This document shows positions 9,309 through 18,945 of a stretch of 64,000 bases of DNA, in pieces. Every line of letters starts with the position of its first letter. The first letter of the stretch is position 1. The translations under genes and the position numbers were made by a program. Location of the stretch: assembly GCA_020543525.1 (NCBI GenBank), contig JAHYIO010000031.1, positions 868,001 through 932,000 of the forward strand, written 5' to 3'. The notes beneath the pieces are model-generated. The model saw only the letters and a program-made list of their open reading frames with translations, was not told the DNA's origin and did not search any database. Origin of the DNA: Coriolopsis trogii. Its lineage: Eukaryota > Basidiomycota > Agaricomycetes > Polyporales > Polyporaceae.

Positions 9309-12300
9309 TCACGGCCGACGGAGAGCAGACAGCATCTTCGCAAGCGCGTTGATCTGTCCCTTCTGCACCTTCCGCGGCGTCCCATCGTGCGAATCGCCCC
9401 CCTCGCGATCCTTGTTCCCTCCCTCAGCACTGAGATCGGTCGTGCTCGTCGCCGCATCCGTCCGCTGTCCAAGCGGCGACTTCGGTTGCTGCGGTCGCTC
9501 GTTGATCGTGTCCAAAGTAGGGTCCTTTGGCTTGTTCGCCCGCCGCTTGCGCTGGGGCGGGCCACCAAACTTCGCGTCGTCCGGGTTCGGATACATCTGA
9601 CGGGGCAACTGGTACAGCTCCCACGGAGTGCCGGTGACAACTATAGCGGAGCAAGAATCAGCTCCGAAGCGTTGGAGGGAGTAAACCCCAAGAAAACTTA
9701 CACTTGACGTTCGCCGGCATCTGCGATGCGCTCGATGCATGAGAATCCGTGGTATACTTGCTGCCTTGACTACGCCAACTGTTCGACGACAGACTCGTCG
9801 CCGCCGTCGACACGCTCCGGGTGCTGTTGTTACTGTAGCGAGTGAACGCCGAGGTCGACGTGCCCGCACTGGACATCGAGCTCCGCCAGTTGCTGGACGC
9901 CATCGAACTCGCGCTCGACGCCAACGGACGGCCGCTGCGCGTGCTCGAAGGCGAGATTGCACGCTCGGACTTCTTGTCCCCGTTGTTGCCGTAGGGACTG
10001 CCGTACCGTCGTTCAGGACTGCTCCGAGCTTGCGCAGAACGGAACGGAGAACCCGACGACGGTCCCCACGTGTTGCTCCCGCTCGGACTGCCGTACGGCG
10101 TGTTGGTGGGGCGACGGCCACGGTTCCACGAGCTGGTGTCGTCTTCGCGGTCGGCATGGTGTGGAATGGGCTTCTGCGGAGTCCGGGCAGGAGGCTCAGC
10201 GGGCGCGTTGAGACTCATGAGCAAGTTTGTGACATTGCTCGCTGTCGCAGACATCGGCTTGCCAGCTTCCGACGAGCTAGGTACATCCTCTGAAGGAGGA
10301 GCCAACTTGCTCGAACCGGTTGCTGTGGTCGCGTTGCCCTTTCCAAAGGACAGCTTCCACTTCGACGACTTCTTTGAGATCGTCGGAGTAGTGGGCCCAT
10401 TGGACGCCGCCAGAGCAGGAGGAACTGAAGAATTAAGGAGGGAAATCGGCGGCAAAGCCATGCCAGGTGAGATAGGATACGGGATGGGACGAACATCGGG
10501 TGTAGGAGACAGAGGCTGCGTGGTGCTGGAATGACGCGACGTACGAGACATCTCTCGGGCCAGCGCCTGCGAAGCTTGAGCGAGAGTCTCGAGGGTCACG
10601 TCGTGAGTGGACGAAGGGGACGTTGGAGACATCGTCGTCGACACCGATCCCTTGCCCTTCCGTGCGCCACGCTTGCGTCGCTTGTGGGTAGAAGCCGACC
10701 GGGAGCCAGCCTCGCCCTCCACCTCCTCGCCGTGTTCGTGTTGGTCATGAAGGTCGTTACTGTGCTCCGCATGCACACTCTCTTGCTCGTGCTCACGATC
10801 AGGGACCGGCGGGAGCATGTTCGAGTTCTCCAACTTGTGCTCATACGCTGGGCTGAACGACGGAGCCCGCGAGAGGTTGCGAGAAGCACGGCAAGAGATC
10901 GCCTCACCAGCAATCATGGAATTGCGCAACGATGGACGGCGGGAATGAGGAATGGAAGAAAGGCGGTGGCCCTGCACGGATGAAATGGACACCGTGCGGG
11001 TGTGGCCATGGACCGCAGGACCACCGAGGAGCGTGGGCAAATCCTTGATCCAAGCACCAAACGCATGAGCAGAAACCCGCTTGGAATCGTCCTTCGGGTC
11101 GTCGAGGATGCAGAAGACATTATTGGCCAAGAACTCTGCAACGGGGAGGGTCATGCCAGTGAAGCGCTGCATGAAGAAAGTGACGGGCTGTTGGCGGTAT
11201 TGCTCGAAAGACGAGCACGCGCCTAGCGTGGTATCCGTCCAAGGGTTATAGTGGTACAACCTGGCGTGATATGTCGTCAGATAAGAAAAAGGCGGGCAAA
11301 AGCTGAGACGAACATATTGATAAGCACGATACCAAGTGACCAGACGTCGGCAGCTCGCGGTGAATAAGTAGGATGTATGTTATTACGGCATTCTGCGGTC
11401 GCGAGTTCAGCGCGTTATTACTTGGGGTAATGACTAGCGAGAAGCGACGTACCGAAACTCATGTATGGAGCACTGCCACAGTCCATATCCGCCGATTCGA
11501 CATCGGTAGTGGACAGGCCGAAGTCAGTGAGCTTGACTATGACCTTACGCTCTGACCGTCCATCTGGGAGCGTGGTCCACCCGTCGGTAACGATAAAGTT
11601 CTCGGGCTTGATGTCACGGTGGAAAACGGAGTTGTCGTGGCAAGTGGCCACCGCCTCGCACATCTGAGAGAACATGGATGCTATGAGGCGGAGACGAGTG
11701 CGCGAAAGCAGCTGCGAGGGTTTGAGGGAGGAGAGAAGGCTTGGAGTTGGCGGTGTGCGAGAGGCGCAGCTTGAGTCCGATACTGGGGGCGAGGTCGACA
11801 AGTCGGTCGTTGAAGGGCCCGTTTCGTCGTGGTCGCGGGCTTGTTCAAGGAAATAGAAAAGATCTTCACCAGGGACGAACTCGAGAAGAAGAAGCAAGAA
11901 TGAAGGGGTCTCGAGGGTACGATGCAGGGTGACGATGTTGGGGTGTGCGGGGAGGGATTGATGAATCGTAGCCTGAATGCATATGGCATCAATGACTGTG
12001 GCATATCACCGCATATATGCAGACATACCTCGAACAACTGGGCTGAAAGCGCCTCCTCGTCGAGGTTGGCTTTCGACAGCACTTTGATAGCATATTCTCG
12101 GCCGTACTCCGTCGACTGGTTGCCGTATGATCCATCGTCCAGGTCCATGCGTCCTAGTGTCGTAACATGACCGTCGTCGGACGGCATGGGGCGCGAGAGA
12201 ACCTCACGCACAAGGTACACGACAGCATAACTGCCTGCACCAAGCTTTCTGACGACCTCAAACTCATTCGCCGGTTCATCGTCGTCGACCCGCGGCTCAG

Positions 12301-12799
12301 ATGAGCTTATCGGGACCCGTGAGATGATCTCGCCCTGGAGGTAAAGGCCTTCTCCGACCAAATCGCCCTGCGTGAGGACGTCGACGACGCTCGAGGAGAT
12401 CGAAGATTGCCCACTTGAGCGTGAGCGGCCGTCAAACGAAGGGAGGTTGGAGCGGAGAGGGTGGGGCGAACGAGGGACGGGACTGGGGAGCTGCCGAGGC
12501 GAAGAGGAGAGAGGAGAGCGATGGATCAGTTTGGCATGGTTGAGGACCGGGGAGGGGAGTGGGGAAGGGTAAGTGGAGACGGAGGCAGAGGAGAGGGGAG
12601 ACAGAGCAGTAGAGATGGAGAGGGAGGAAGCGGGGAGGGTGGGCGGACGGGGTGAGACGATGCGGTCATGAACTGCGAGCTTTGCAAGGCGGGAGTGTCC
12701 ATTGCGACGATCGTCAAAATCTCTGTCTCTACTGGGTGCGGGAGTGCGTTTCGAGGAGGTCAGGGAGAGTGGGGGGAGCTGGACTGGGTACTGCAACAT
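9309..12799 (-). CDS. Ser/Thr protein kinase, Ran1/Sks1-like
   Basis: Five exons on the minus strand: 12799-12029, 11972-11453, 11392-11314, 11260-9702 and 9640-9309, 1086 residues. The kinase domain runs from about residue 182 to 505. It has the glycine loop KLGAGSYAVVYLV, the ATP-anchoring lysine in YAIKVLSK (about 239), FHRDIKPEN (catalytic Asp about 377), LTDFGLSTTD (about 407), CGSAPYMSFECR and ADVWSLGIVLINMLYHYNPW. That last block, with LIN and NPW, is typical of the fungal Ran1/Sks1/Vhs1 group that governs entry into meiosis or nutrient responses. Two low-complexity inserts break the domain: one between the glycine loop and the lysine, and about 50 Ser/Thr/Pro-rich residues near 298-348. 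The first 180 and last 570 residues are low-complexity and basic-serine-rich. The ATG at 12799 is embedded in an acceptor-like TAATGTTGCAG, so an unseen 5' exon is possible. Confidence 0.88.
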
Positions 12800-14110
12800 T
12801 AGGGGAGGTGATAGGTCGTAAAGCCAAAAAGAGACTTGTCTGCGCTCTGTTCTTCTCTGGAGAGGAGAGGCGGGCGAGATGTCTGGAGGAAGGGGTAGGC
12901 TATAGACGGACGAGAACTGGCTCGATATGCATGCAGCTAGGTGGCGGTGAGGTGAACCTGACCAGTCTACGGCGGGTGGGTGGCTCTCCTATGAGCTCCT
13001 GTCGGACACGGGGGAGACTCGGACGCCCCAGGACGTCTGCGAGCGAGGGACGAGCCTGGCTTGGGGGAAGCGATAGGCAGGCAGACTTGTGGGAGATGGC
13101 AGCAGGAGGCAAAGCTGGCGAGCGGAGGTTGAAATGAGACGCGGAAGGAGAGCGGGTGCGTGACGTGCAGGGGAGGGTGGCTGATGAGCACGGGGGGCTG
13201 TGGGCGACGACGGGAGAGAGGGACTCACCGCTGCGACAACCACTGGGACCTGGGAGGACGGCCGGGAGGGGAGGAGGACGAGGGGGAGAGAGAAGAGAGA
13301 AGGAGGCTGCGATTAGGCTAAGGTCTATGGGGATGGGCACGTCTGGCGCAGCACATGGTCTTCTCCTTCCACGGAGCCACGCGTGTCTTCTTCTACCATT
13401 CCTTATTTCACCCATTATTATTCCTGCCCGGCCTCTGCCCCGGCCTATTCGCAGTGCGGTGCTCGCCGTTTCAATCCCATCAGTCCCCATCACATCTATC
13501 CATCCACCACCCACCGTCTCTATTCCCGTCCGCGTGCTCCCAAGCCCATGTGCTGCCCCCCTCTATCGTCCCCATTTCTCCACCCAGTTTCCCGCTCTCG
13601 TCTCCGTTGGCCACAGGCCCCGGCCACCTTCCACACGCGGTCCCGACAAGCACCTTCAACACACATGCAATCACCCCGACTTGGCCCATCTTGGCTCCCT
13701 GCGCCCCGCCCTGCACGACGCCCTCCTGCTTCCTGTGGGAACCGACGACGGCCGTCCTTGTGCATCCTGATCACGCACACCGCCCGCTCTCACCTCCTCC
13801 ACACGAACGTTCGCTGCAGTCTCCACATTCTCGGTCTCGCCTGTCAAAAGTCCCACCCGAGCCTTGAACAGCGCGTCCGAGTGACCTAAATTCGCCGGCT
13901 TACAGTGAGACCTGCGAGTCCGTGTTCCTTGCAACTGCCAACACGCGTACGCTCTGGATCCTGCGCTCTGACGCCGCCGCCCAGCCATGGCGGCGTCTTG
14001 CTTGGGGTGCGCCCACATGCAGCCATATGCTCCCGGTCAATCCCCAGGCACATCCCCCGGGCCTTCACCCCTTTTTGATTCTCACCGGTCCTGCACGATC
14101 GCTGCAATAA
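12800..14110. other. Kinase 5' region and LINE upstream flank
   Basis: No gene supported. The minus strand is pyrimidine-rich and probably holds the kinase promoter and long 5' UTR. Open frames on both strands (for instance minus 12900-13514 and plus 13355-13889) are Pro/Ser/His-rich and carry no domain. The junction with the LINE lies somewhere before 14111. Confidence 0.5.
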
Positions 14111-17100
14111 CGAGGACGTGAATTGCCAGGGACAACTCGACACCGCCTCATGCGCCGACGGCAACTCCGGAACAATGAATCTCGTGCACTTCTCAGACTC
14201 TTTCCTTCCGACATCGCTGAAGACCTCGACATTCTGGCCCTCGAGATCCGCCAGGTGCCGCACCCACCCTTCCTCTTGGTGGGGGTGTACAATGAGGCGG
14301 AACAGGGCACAGAGGGCAGCGGGCGGTGTTGGACGCTTGACCGCCTACGTATGATCCCATTTACCACTGACTACCCGATTATCTTCACAGGGGATTGGAA
14401 CGCGCACCACCGTATGTGGCAGACAAACCGCGACAATGACCATCAAGGCAACCGGCTTGTTGACTGGTGCGCGGACCTTGGCCTCACGATGGTCAACGAC
14501 CCCGACCAATGGACGTACCAGTCGCATGACGGACGTTTCCTCTCGGTCCTCGACTTGACCTTCGTGAACGCCAAAGCCCATGAACAGGATCTCGTCCGAA
14601 ACTGGTATGTTGACGATGAGCTGTCTTGCGGCTCAGATCACTTTGCCCTCAGGTGGACAGTCGACCAAGGAATAGCGCCCATTGACAACCCGTCTACGAT
14701 CAAGTTCAACTTCAAAATGGCGGACCCAGACGAATGGAAGGCTGCATACATCGAAGAACTAGCAGCCCGCTTCCATCACTGGCTCCCGCTACACCGCGCG
14801 CAAACACCAACTACGGACGAACTCGATGCGATCGCCCGAGCACTCAACGATGCCATGGTTGCAGCAACAGAGCGGACGGTCCCTGTGCGGAGGATCAGTG
14901 CGAAGTCGAAGGAGTGGTGGACGAGGGAGCTCACAGACATCAAGAGGTTGCTCGCATCGCAACGCAGACAGGCGCGGTCACATCTCCAAGAGGGCAACCA
15001 CGACACAGCCCGGGAGTGGACTAACATGGCCCGTGCTACCCATAATCACCTCGCGCGCGCGATCAAGCGAGCGAAGCGCACGTGGGTTGAGGAGAAGCTG
15101 AAGGAGGTAGAGGCTGAGGGCATCTGGGACGTGAACAGGTGGACAAAAGGCCGCCGGCAGTACCCCTCTCCAGCAATCTCACGAGGCCCAGACCTACCAC
15201 CAGCCGTACAACACCACGACAAGTGCCGCGCCTTACGCGAGGCACTTTTCCGACCACCCCCTTCCCTTCCCGACAACACTCCCCCCGATCTCGACAACCC
15301 CTATCCCGACGACATCCCACATGAGGCACTCACAAGGGAAGAGTGCGTGCACGCGATCTTCACCGCAGCCCCGCACAAGGCCCCTGGTCCATCTGGAGTG
15401 CCCGCGCTCGCAGTGCGGTGGGCATGGCAAGCAGACGCGGACGCCATCTTTGAGCTGCTTGAGGCGTGCGTCCGGACTGGACACCACCCGCGTCCATGGC
15501 ATGACGCAATCGCAATTGCCCTGCGCAAGCCCAACAAGAAGGACTATTCCCTACCACGGTCGTATCGCCTCATACAACTCCTGGAATGCATGGGCAAGGT
15601 CCTTGAGAAGATCCAGGCTCGTCGACTTGCTCACTGGGCAGTCGCGAACAACATTGTCCCCCCTACTCAATTTGGTGCCAAACTGGGAGCATCCTCTGTC
15701 GACGCTATCCTCACTTTCGCACACGATGTAGAAGCCGCCTGGGACCATGGCCTAGTCACGAGCGCACTCACCTTCGACATCAAGGGCTTTTTCGACAACG
15801 TCAACCATAACAAGCTGCTCCGCACGATGCGAGACTTTCGCCTCCCCCTACCAGTGGTGCGATGGACTGCATCGTTCATCTCGAACCGAAGAGTGGCGGT
15901 CTGTCTCGACGGCTATCGAGAAGAGTTATCTCCGGTTGAGAACGGCATCCCCCAAGGCTCACCTGCATCCCCAGTCCTGGCAATCATCTACGCCGCTGAT
16001 CTAAATCGACTCTTCGACTACCGCCCAGCCACGAGAGCAGATCACGAGGTGAAGGCAACACGCATGCAAGCCATCTCCTTTGTAGATGACGGCAAGCTGT
16101 ACCTCTCATCGACCGACCCTGCATACAACATCAAGAGGCTACACGAAGCATATGTCGTGGTCGAAGCATGGCTCACCGAGCGTGGCCTCACCATTGACCC
16201 GGCAAAGCGTGAGCTAGCGCACTACCACCGTAAACATCGATTGAACACCACAAGGATGGGGATCACACTCCCGGACGGCGAGGGTGGGACGATGACAGTC
16301 CTTCCGGGCGCAACCGTCAAGTGGCTGGGGGTTCACCTCGACCCCAAGCTGACCTTCCATGCCCATGTCCAAACAGCCTGCGCGAAGGCTCTGTCCGCAT
16401 GCGGCAGCCTAAGTATGCTGGCTAATACGGTACGGGGTCTCTCGCCACTCAATGTCCGCCGCCTCTACATTGGTGGGATTCTACCGATAGCTATCTACGC
16501 GAGCGCGGTCTGGTGGACATCACGGAAATGGCAGGCTGATGCTCTGGAGAAGGTACAGAGTCAAGCGCTGCGCTTGATCTGCGCTTGCTTCAAGACCACC
16601 CCGGTAACAGCTATGCAGGTTGAAGCCGGCCTGCTGCCAGCGGTGCATCGTCTCAACCTCATTTCGACCAACACGGCCACACGCTTTCATAAGCTTGACG
16701 ACCGCCATGCAATACTACAACGGTTAGGACCTACATGGAGGAACGACGCTCCACTGCACCACCCCCCACCCCTCCCATCACACCGCCCACGTCGAACCGC
16801 AACACCACCGCTGACCCGTCTCGAGAAGGTGGCGGCACGCGTTGGCCCAGAAGGCGAACGGATTGATATCCTTGCTTGCCCTCCGTGGGAAGCAAGCGGC
16901 ATCAGGAAGGACCTGAGGGAACAGGTGGAAGTAAGGATGAAGAAGGACAGGGTCAGCAAGGAGGAGGCAGCAAGGGCTCACAAGAGATGGTATCGGGAGG
17001 TTGCAGCCGACCCGTCCGTGCTCGTTGTCTACGCGGACGGATCACAGTTGGAGCATGAAGGGAGGCGACGGGTAGGAGCGGGGGCGGTTCTGCTGAGGAT

Positions 17101-18067
17101 GGGCGAGGAGATAAGGACGGTGAGGAGGAGCCTTGGGGCTGAGGCGGAGGTATATGATGCAGAGTTGTGGGGATTGGCAGATGGTGCGGCGGCGGCGGTA
17201 CCGGCAGCAATGTCGGCGGACACAAGCGTGAAGACCATTGTCTTCTGCGCTGACAACAGCTCGGCGGTCGAGTCGGTCACACAGACTCATGGACACCCCG
17301 GGCAACACGTCTCGCAACGCTTCTGCGCGATCATCAATGAATACCTGGATCTAGACCCCCGACATCGGGTGGTCATACGCTGGACACCAGGACACAAAGG
17401 GGTGAAAGGCAACGAGTTAGCGGACAAGGCAGCAAAGGAGGCAGCGAAGGGGATTACCACGCACCGGACCCCCGCAAGCTCACCAACATACGCGTACATG
17501 CGCAGAAAAGCCAAGGAGGATGCACTGTCAGCCTGGCAGACGGAGTGGAGGAAGAGGAAAGCAGGCTCACAGGAGACGACGCACCGGGGAAACCTGTACT
17601 CGGTCGCGGATCGCTTCGAGCCCAAGCTCACACCCCAACCCCATTTCCTCGAGATCGCGGATCGGCGCGTCTATGGCCTCACGCTACAAGCCCGGACTGG
17701 CCACGCCTTCTTAGGCGAGTACTATCACCGCTTTGTCCCCTCCGAACCCACGTCATGCCCATGTGGTGCGACGTACCAGACCCGACATCATATCCTACTC
17801 AACTGCCCACGCTACGAAGCACATCGACACCTCCTCCGGCATGACGGTCACGCAATGACAGTCGAAGACATTGTTGGCACCGAGGAGGGCGTAGCCGCCC
17901 TAGCGCGCTTCATCGCCGCGACCGGCGCGTTTACCAAAACCGGGGACACCACCATCGCGCTCACCACCGACGACCGCCATCGTGCATCCGACCGCCGCCA
18001 CACAGGACAGGAGGAACGGGAGCACCGCTCACGCAGAAGAGGGAGAGCACACAGCACGAGACTCTGA
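14111..18067 (+). mobile_element. Non-LTR retrotransposon (LINE), Tad-like, 5'-truncated
   Basis: A single long frame encodes, in order, the C-terminal part of an APE-type endonuclease, a reverse transcriptase, an RNase H and a terminal Cys/His motif. This order, together with RNase H and the FVDD active site, matches Tad-type LINEs of filamentous fungi. No first ORF (gag-like, with zinc knuckles) and no N-terminal endonuclease block (the QEPW region) is found upstream, where the frame is stopped by TAA at 14108. The element therefore appears 5'-truncated, the normal outcome of target-primed reverse transcription. No poly-A tail or target-site duplication was recognised after 18067, so the 3' end is open; about 100 bp of UTR is likely. 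Confidence 0.88.
14150..18067 (+). CDS. LINE ORF2-like endonuclease/RT/RNase H polyprotein
   Basis: From the first in-frame ATG the frame gives 1305 residues (open from 14111). Residue positions here count from 14123. The endonuclease half shows FTGDWNAHHRMW (about 87-98), LDLTFV and the catalytic SDHFALRW. The reverse transcriptase shows ALRKPNKKDY, LTFDIKGFFDNVNH (about 551), NGIPQGSPASPVL (about 607) and ISFVDDGKLY with both catalytic aspartates (about 654). RNase H shows VYADGSQ (about 969), AELWGLADG, FCADNSSAV and TPGHKGVKGNELADKAAKEA, so its D-E-D residues are kept. Near residue 1213 a CPCGATYQTRHHILLNCP segment is the usual LINE C-terminal CCHC-type motif. No internal stop or frameshift is seen, so the insertion is fairly young, but without the endonuclease N-terminus it should not be autonomous. 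Confidence 0.9.
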   Translation: MRRRQLRNNESRALLRLFPSDIAEDLDILALEIRQVPHPPFLLVGVYNEAEQGTEGSGRCWTLDRLRMIPFTTDYPIIFTGDWNAHHRMWQTNRDNDHQGNRLVDWCADLGLTMVNDPDQWTYQSHDGRFLSVLDLTFVNAKAHEQDLVRNWYVDDELSCGSDHFALRWTVDQGIAPIDNPSTIKFNFKMADPDEWKAAYIEELAARFHHWLPLHRAQTPTTDELDAIARALNDAMVAATERTVPVRRISAKSKEWWTRELTDIKRLLASQRRQARSHLQEGNHDTAREWTNMARATHNHLARAIKRAKRTWVEEKLKEVEAEGIWDVNRWTKGRRQYPSPAISRGPDLPPAVQHHDKCRALREALFRPPPSLPDNTPPDLDNPYPDDIPHEALTREECVHAIFTAAPHKAPGPSGVPALAVRWAWQADADAIFELLEACVRTGHHPRPWHDAIAIALRKPNKKDYSLPRSYRLIQLLECMGKVLEKIQARRLAHWAVANNIVPPTQFGAKLGASSVDAILTFAHDVEAAWDHGLVTSALTFDIKGFFDNVNHNKLLRTMRDFRLPLPVVRWTASFISNRRVAVCLDGYREELSPVENGIPQGSPASPVLAIIYAADLNRLFDYRPATRADHEVKATRMQAISFVDDGKLYLSSTDPAYNIKRLHEAYVVVEAWLTERGLTIDPAKRELAHYHRKHRLNTTRMGITLPDGEGGTMTVLPGATVKWLGVHLDPKLTFHAHVQTACAKALSACGSLSMLANTVRGLSPLNVRRLYIGGILPIAIYASAVWWTSRKWQADALEKVQSQALRLICACFKTTPVTAMQVEAGLLPAVHRLNLISTNTATRFHKLDDRHAILQRLGPTWRNDAPLHHPPPLPSHRPRRTATPPLTRLEKVAARVGPEGERIDILACPPWEASGIRKDLREQVEVRMKKDRVSKEEAARAHKRWYREVAADPSVLVVYADGSQLEHEGRRRVGAGAVLLRMGEEIRTVRRSLGAEAEVYDAELWGLADGAAAAVPAAMSADTSVKTIVFCADNSSAVESVTQTHGHPGQHVSQRFCAIINEYLDLDPRHRVVIRWTPGHKGVKGNELADKAAKEAAKGITTHRTPASSPTYAYMRRKAKEDALSAWQTEWRKRKAGSQETTHRGNLYSVADRFEPKLTPQPHFLEIADRRVYGLTLQARTGHAFLGEYYHRFVPSEPTSCPCGATYQTRHHILLNCPRYEAHRHLLRHDGHAMTVEDIVGTEEGVAALARFIAATGAFTKTGDTTIALTTDDRHRASDRRHTGQEEREHRSRRRGRAHSTRL

Positions 18068-18945
18068 CCGATTTACATAAGACCCATAGACCCGATACCG
18101 GACGCACACATTTGGACTGGCCTATGACAACGTTAATACTCCGCCCCCCACATCTCATAGAGATACGGTACAACTACGATAGTATCATTCGATAACTCAT
18201 TCTATTCTCCTAGGAACGTACATAGGAACTGCGTCTTGGCGCATGCTCGCCTGCTCACGCAGTATAAATATAAAGATTTTCTCTCTCTCTCAGACTCTTT
18301 CCTTGCGCGTCCTGGGCAGTCGACTTGCCGACATCTCGTCACGACGTCCCTCGATGTTTCCGCATCCGTCTTTCCTGCAAAAGAAGCTTGTTCGTCTCTC
18401 GCTCCCTCCGCCGGCATCCCCTTTCTGGAATTCTCACTGACCGGGGCCTAACGCCGTTGCCGAACGCGCCTGTTCTGACAGCCACACAACTTCCTGCTCC
18501 CTGGCTATTCAGATGCCTTGCTGTCTCAGTAACATGAACACGGTGGACCATGCGACTTTGACACCGCATATCAACGACCACGATGGTTTCCTGACGTGGC
18601 TTGTGCACCATCGCGATGCTCCTCCTGTGATCGTTCAAGAGGAATCCCCAGAACCCGGTTGAAAGCATACAGCCTGTGATCATGTAGCTGTGACCATGTC
18701 ATACAGCCTCGTCTGATACACGCCCAAGTCTCGTCCTCTTGACGTGTCGTTTTCGAAGAGATATGTGGAGCGATCTGAAGCAGGATGACCTTCCCAAGCG
18801 AAATAACCTCATGGCAAAGCCCCCGCAAGCAGCCTAATTACCCAACAGACGCCACACGTCATACACGCAGTAAGTAAGCAGCACCTTCCACGCCAGGCAG
18901 GAGTACAATCTCGCACATACGCCCGTCGGCCCCGTAAGCCCTAAG
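18068..18945. other. Intergenic, LINE 3' flank to UTP6
   Basis: No gene seen. A TATAAATATAAAG word at 18263-18275 resembles a TATA box, followed by a pyrimidine-rich tract (tctctctctc), but no convincing coding frame follows, so it may be a relic or an unrecognised transcript start. The last part should be the UTP6 3' UTR. Confidence 0.45.

Noticed and set aside
9309..10157. 282-codon minus-strand open frame running through the kinase intron
   Set aside because: Only its last 110 residues are used, as the final kinase exon; the first part is Arg-rich out-of-frame translation of the Ser-rich kinase tail.
12900..13514. Minus-strand frame upstream of the kinase as an extra 5' exon
   Set aside because: Pro/Ser/Arg low complexity, no conserved motif and no convincing donor that would join the acceptor-like site at 12795 in frame. 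More likely 5' UTR.
13355..13889. Two overlapping plus-strand frames before the LINE as LINE ORF1
   Set aside because: No zinc knuckle or RRM-like residues; composition is Pro/His/Ser-rich and frame overlap suggests GC bias.
18236..18540. Gene after the TATA-like word at 18263
   Set aside because: Frames of at most 71 codons in three phases with no motif; not supported.
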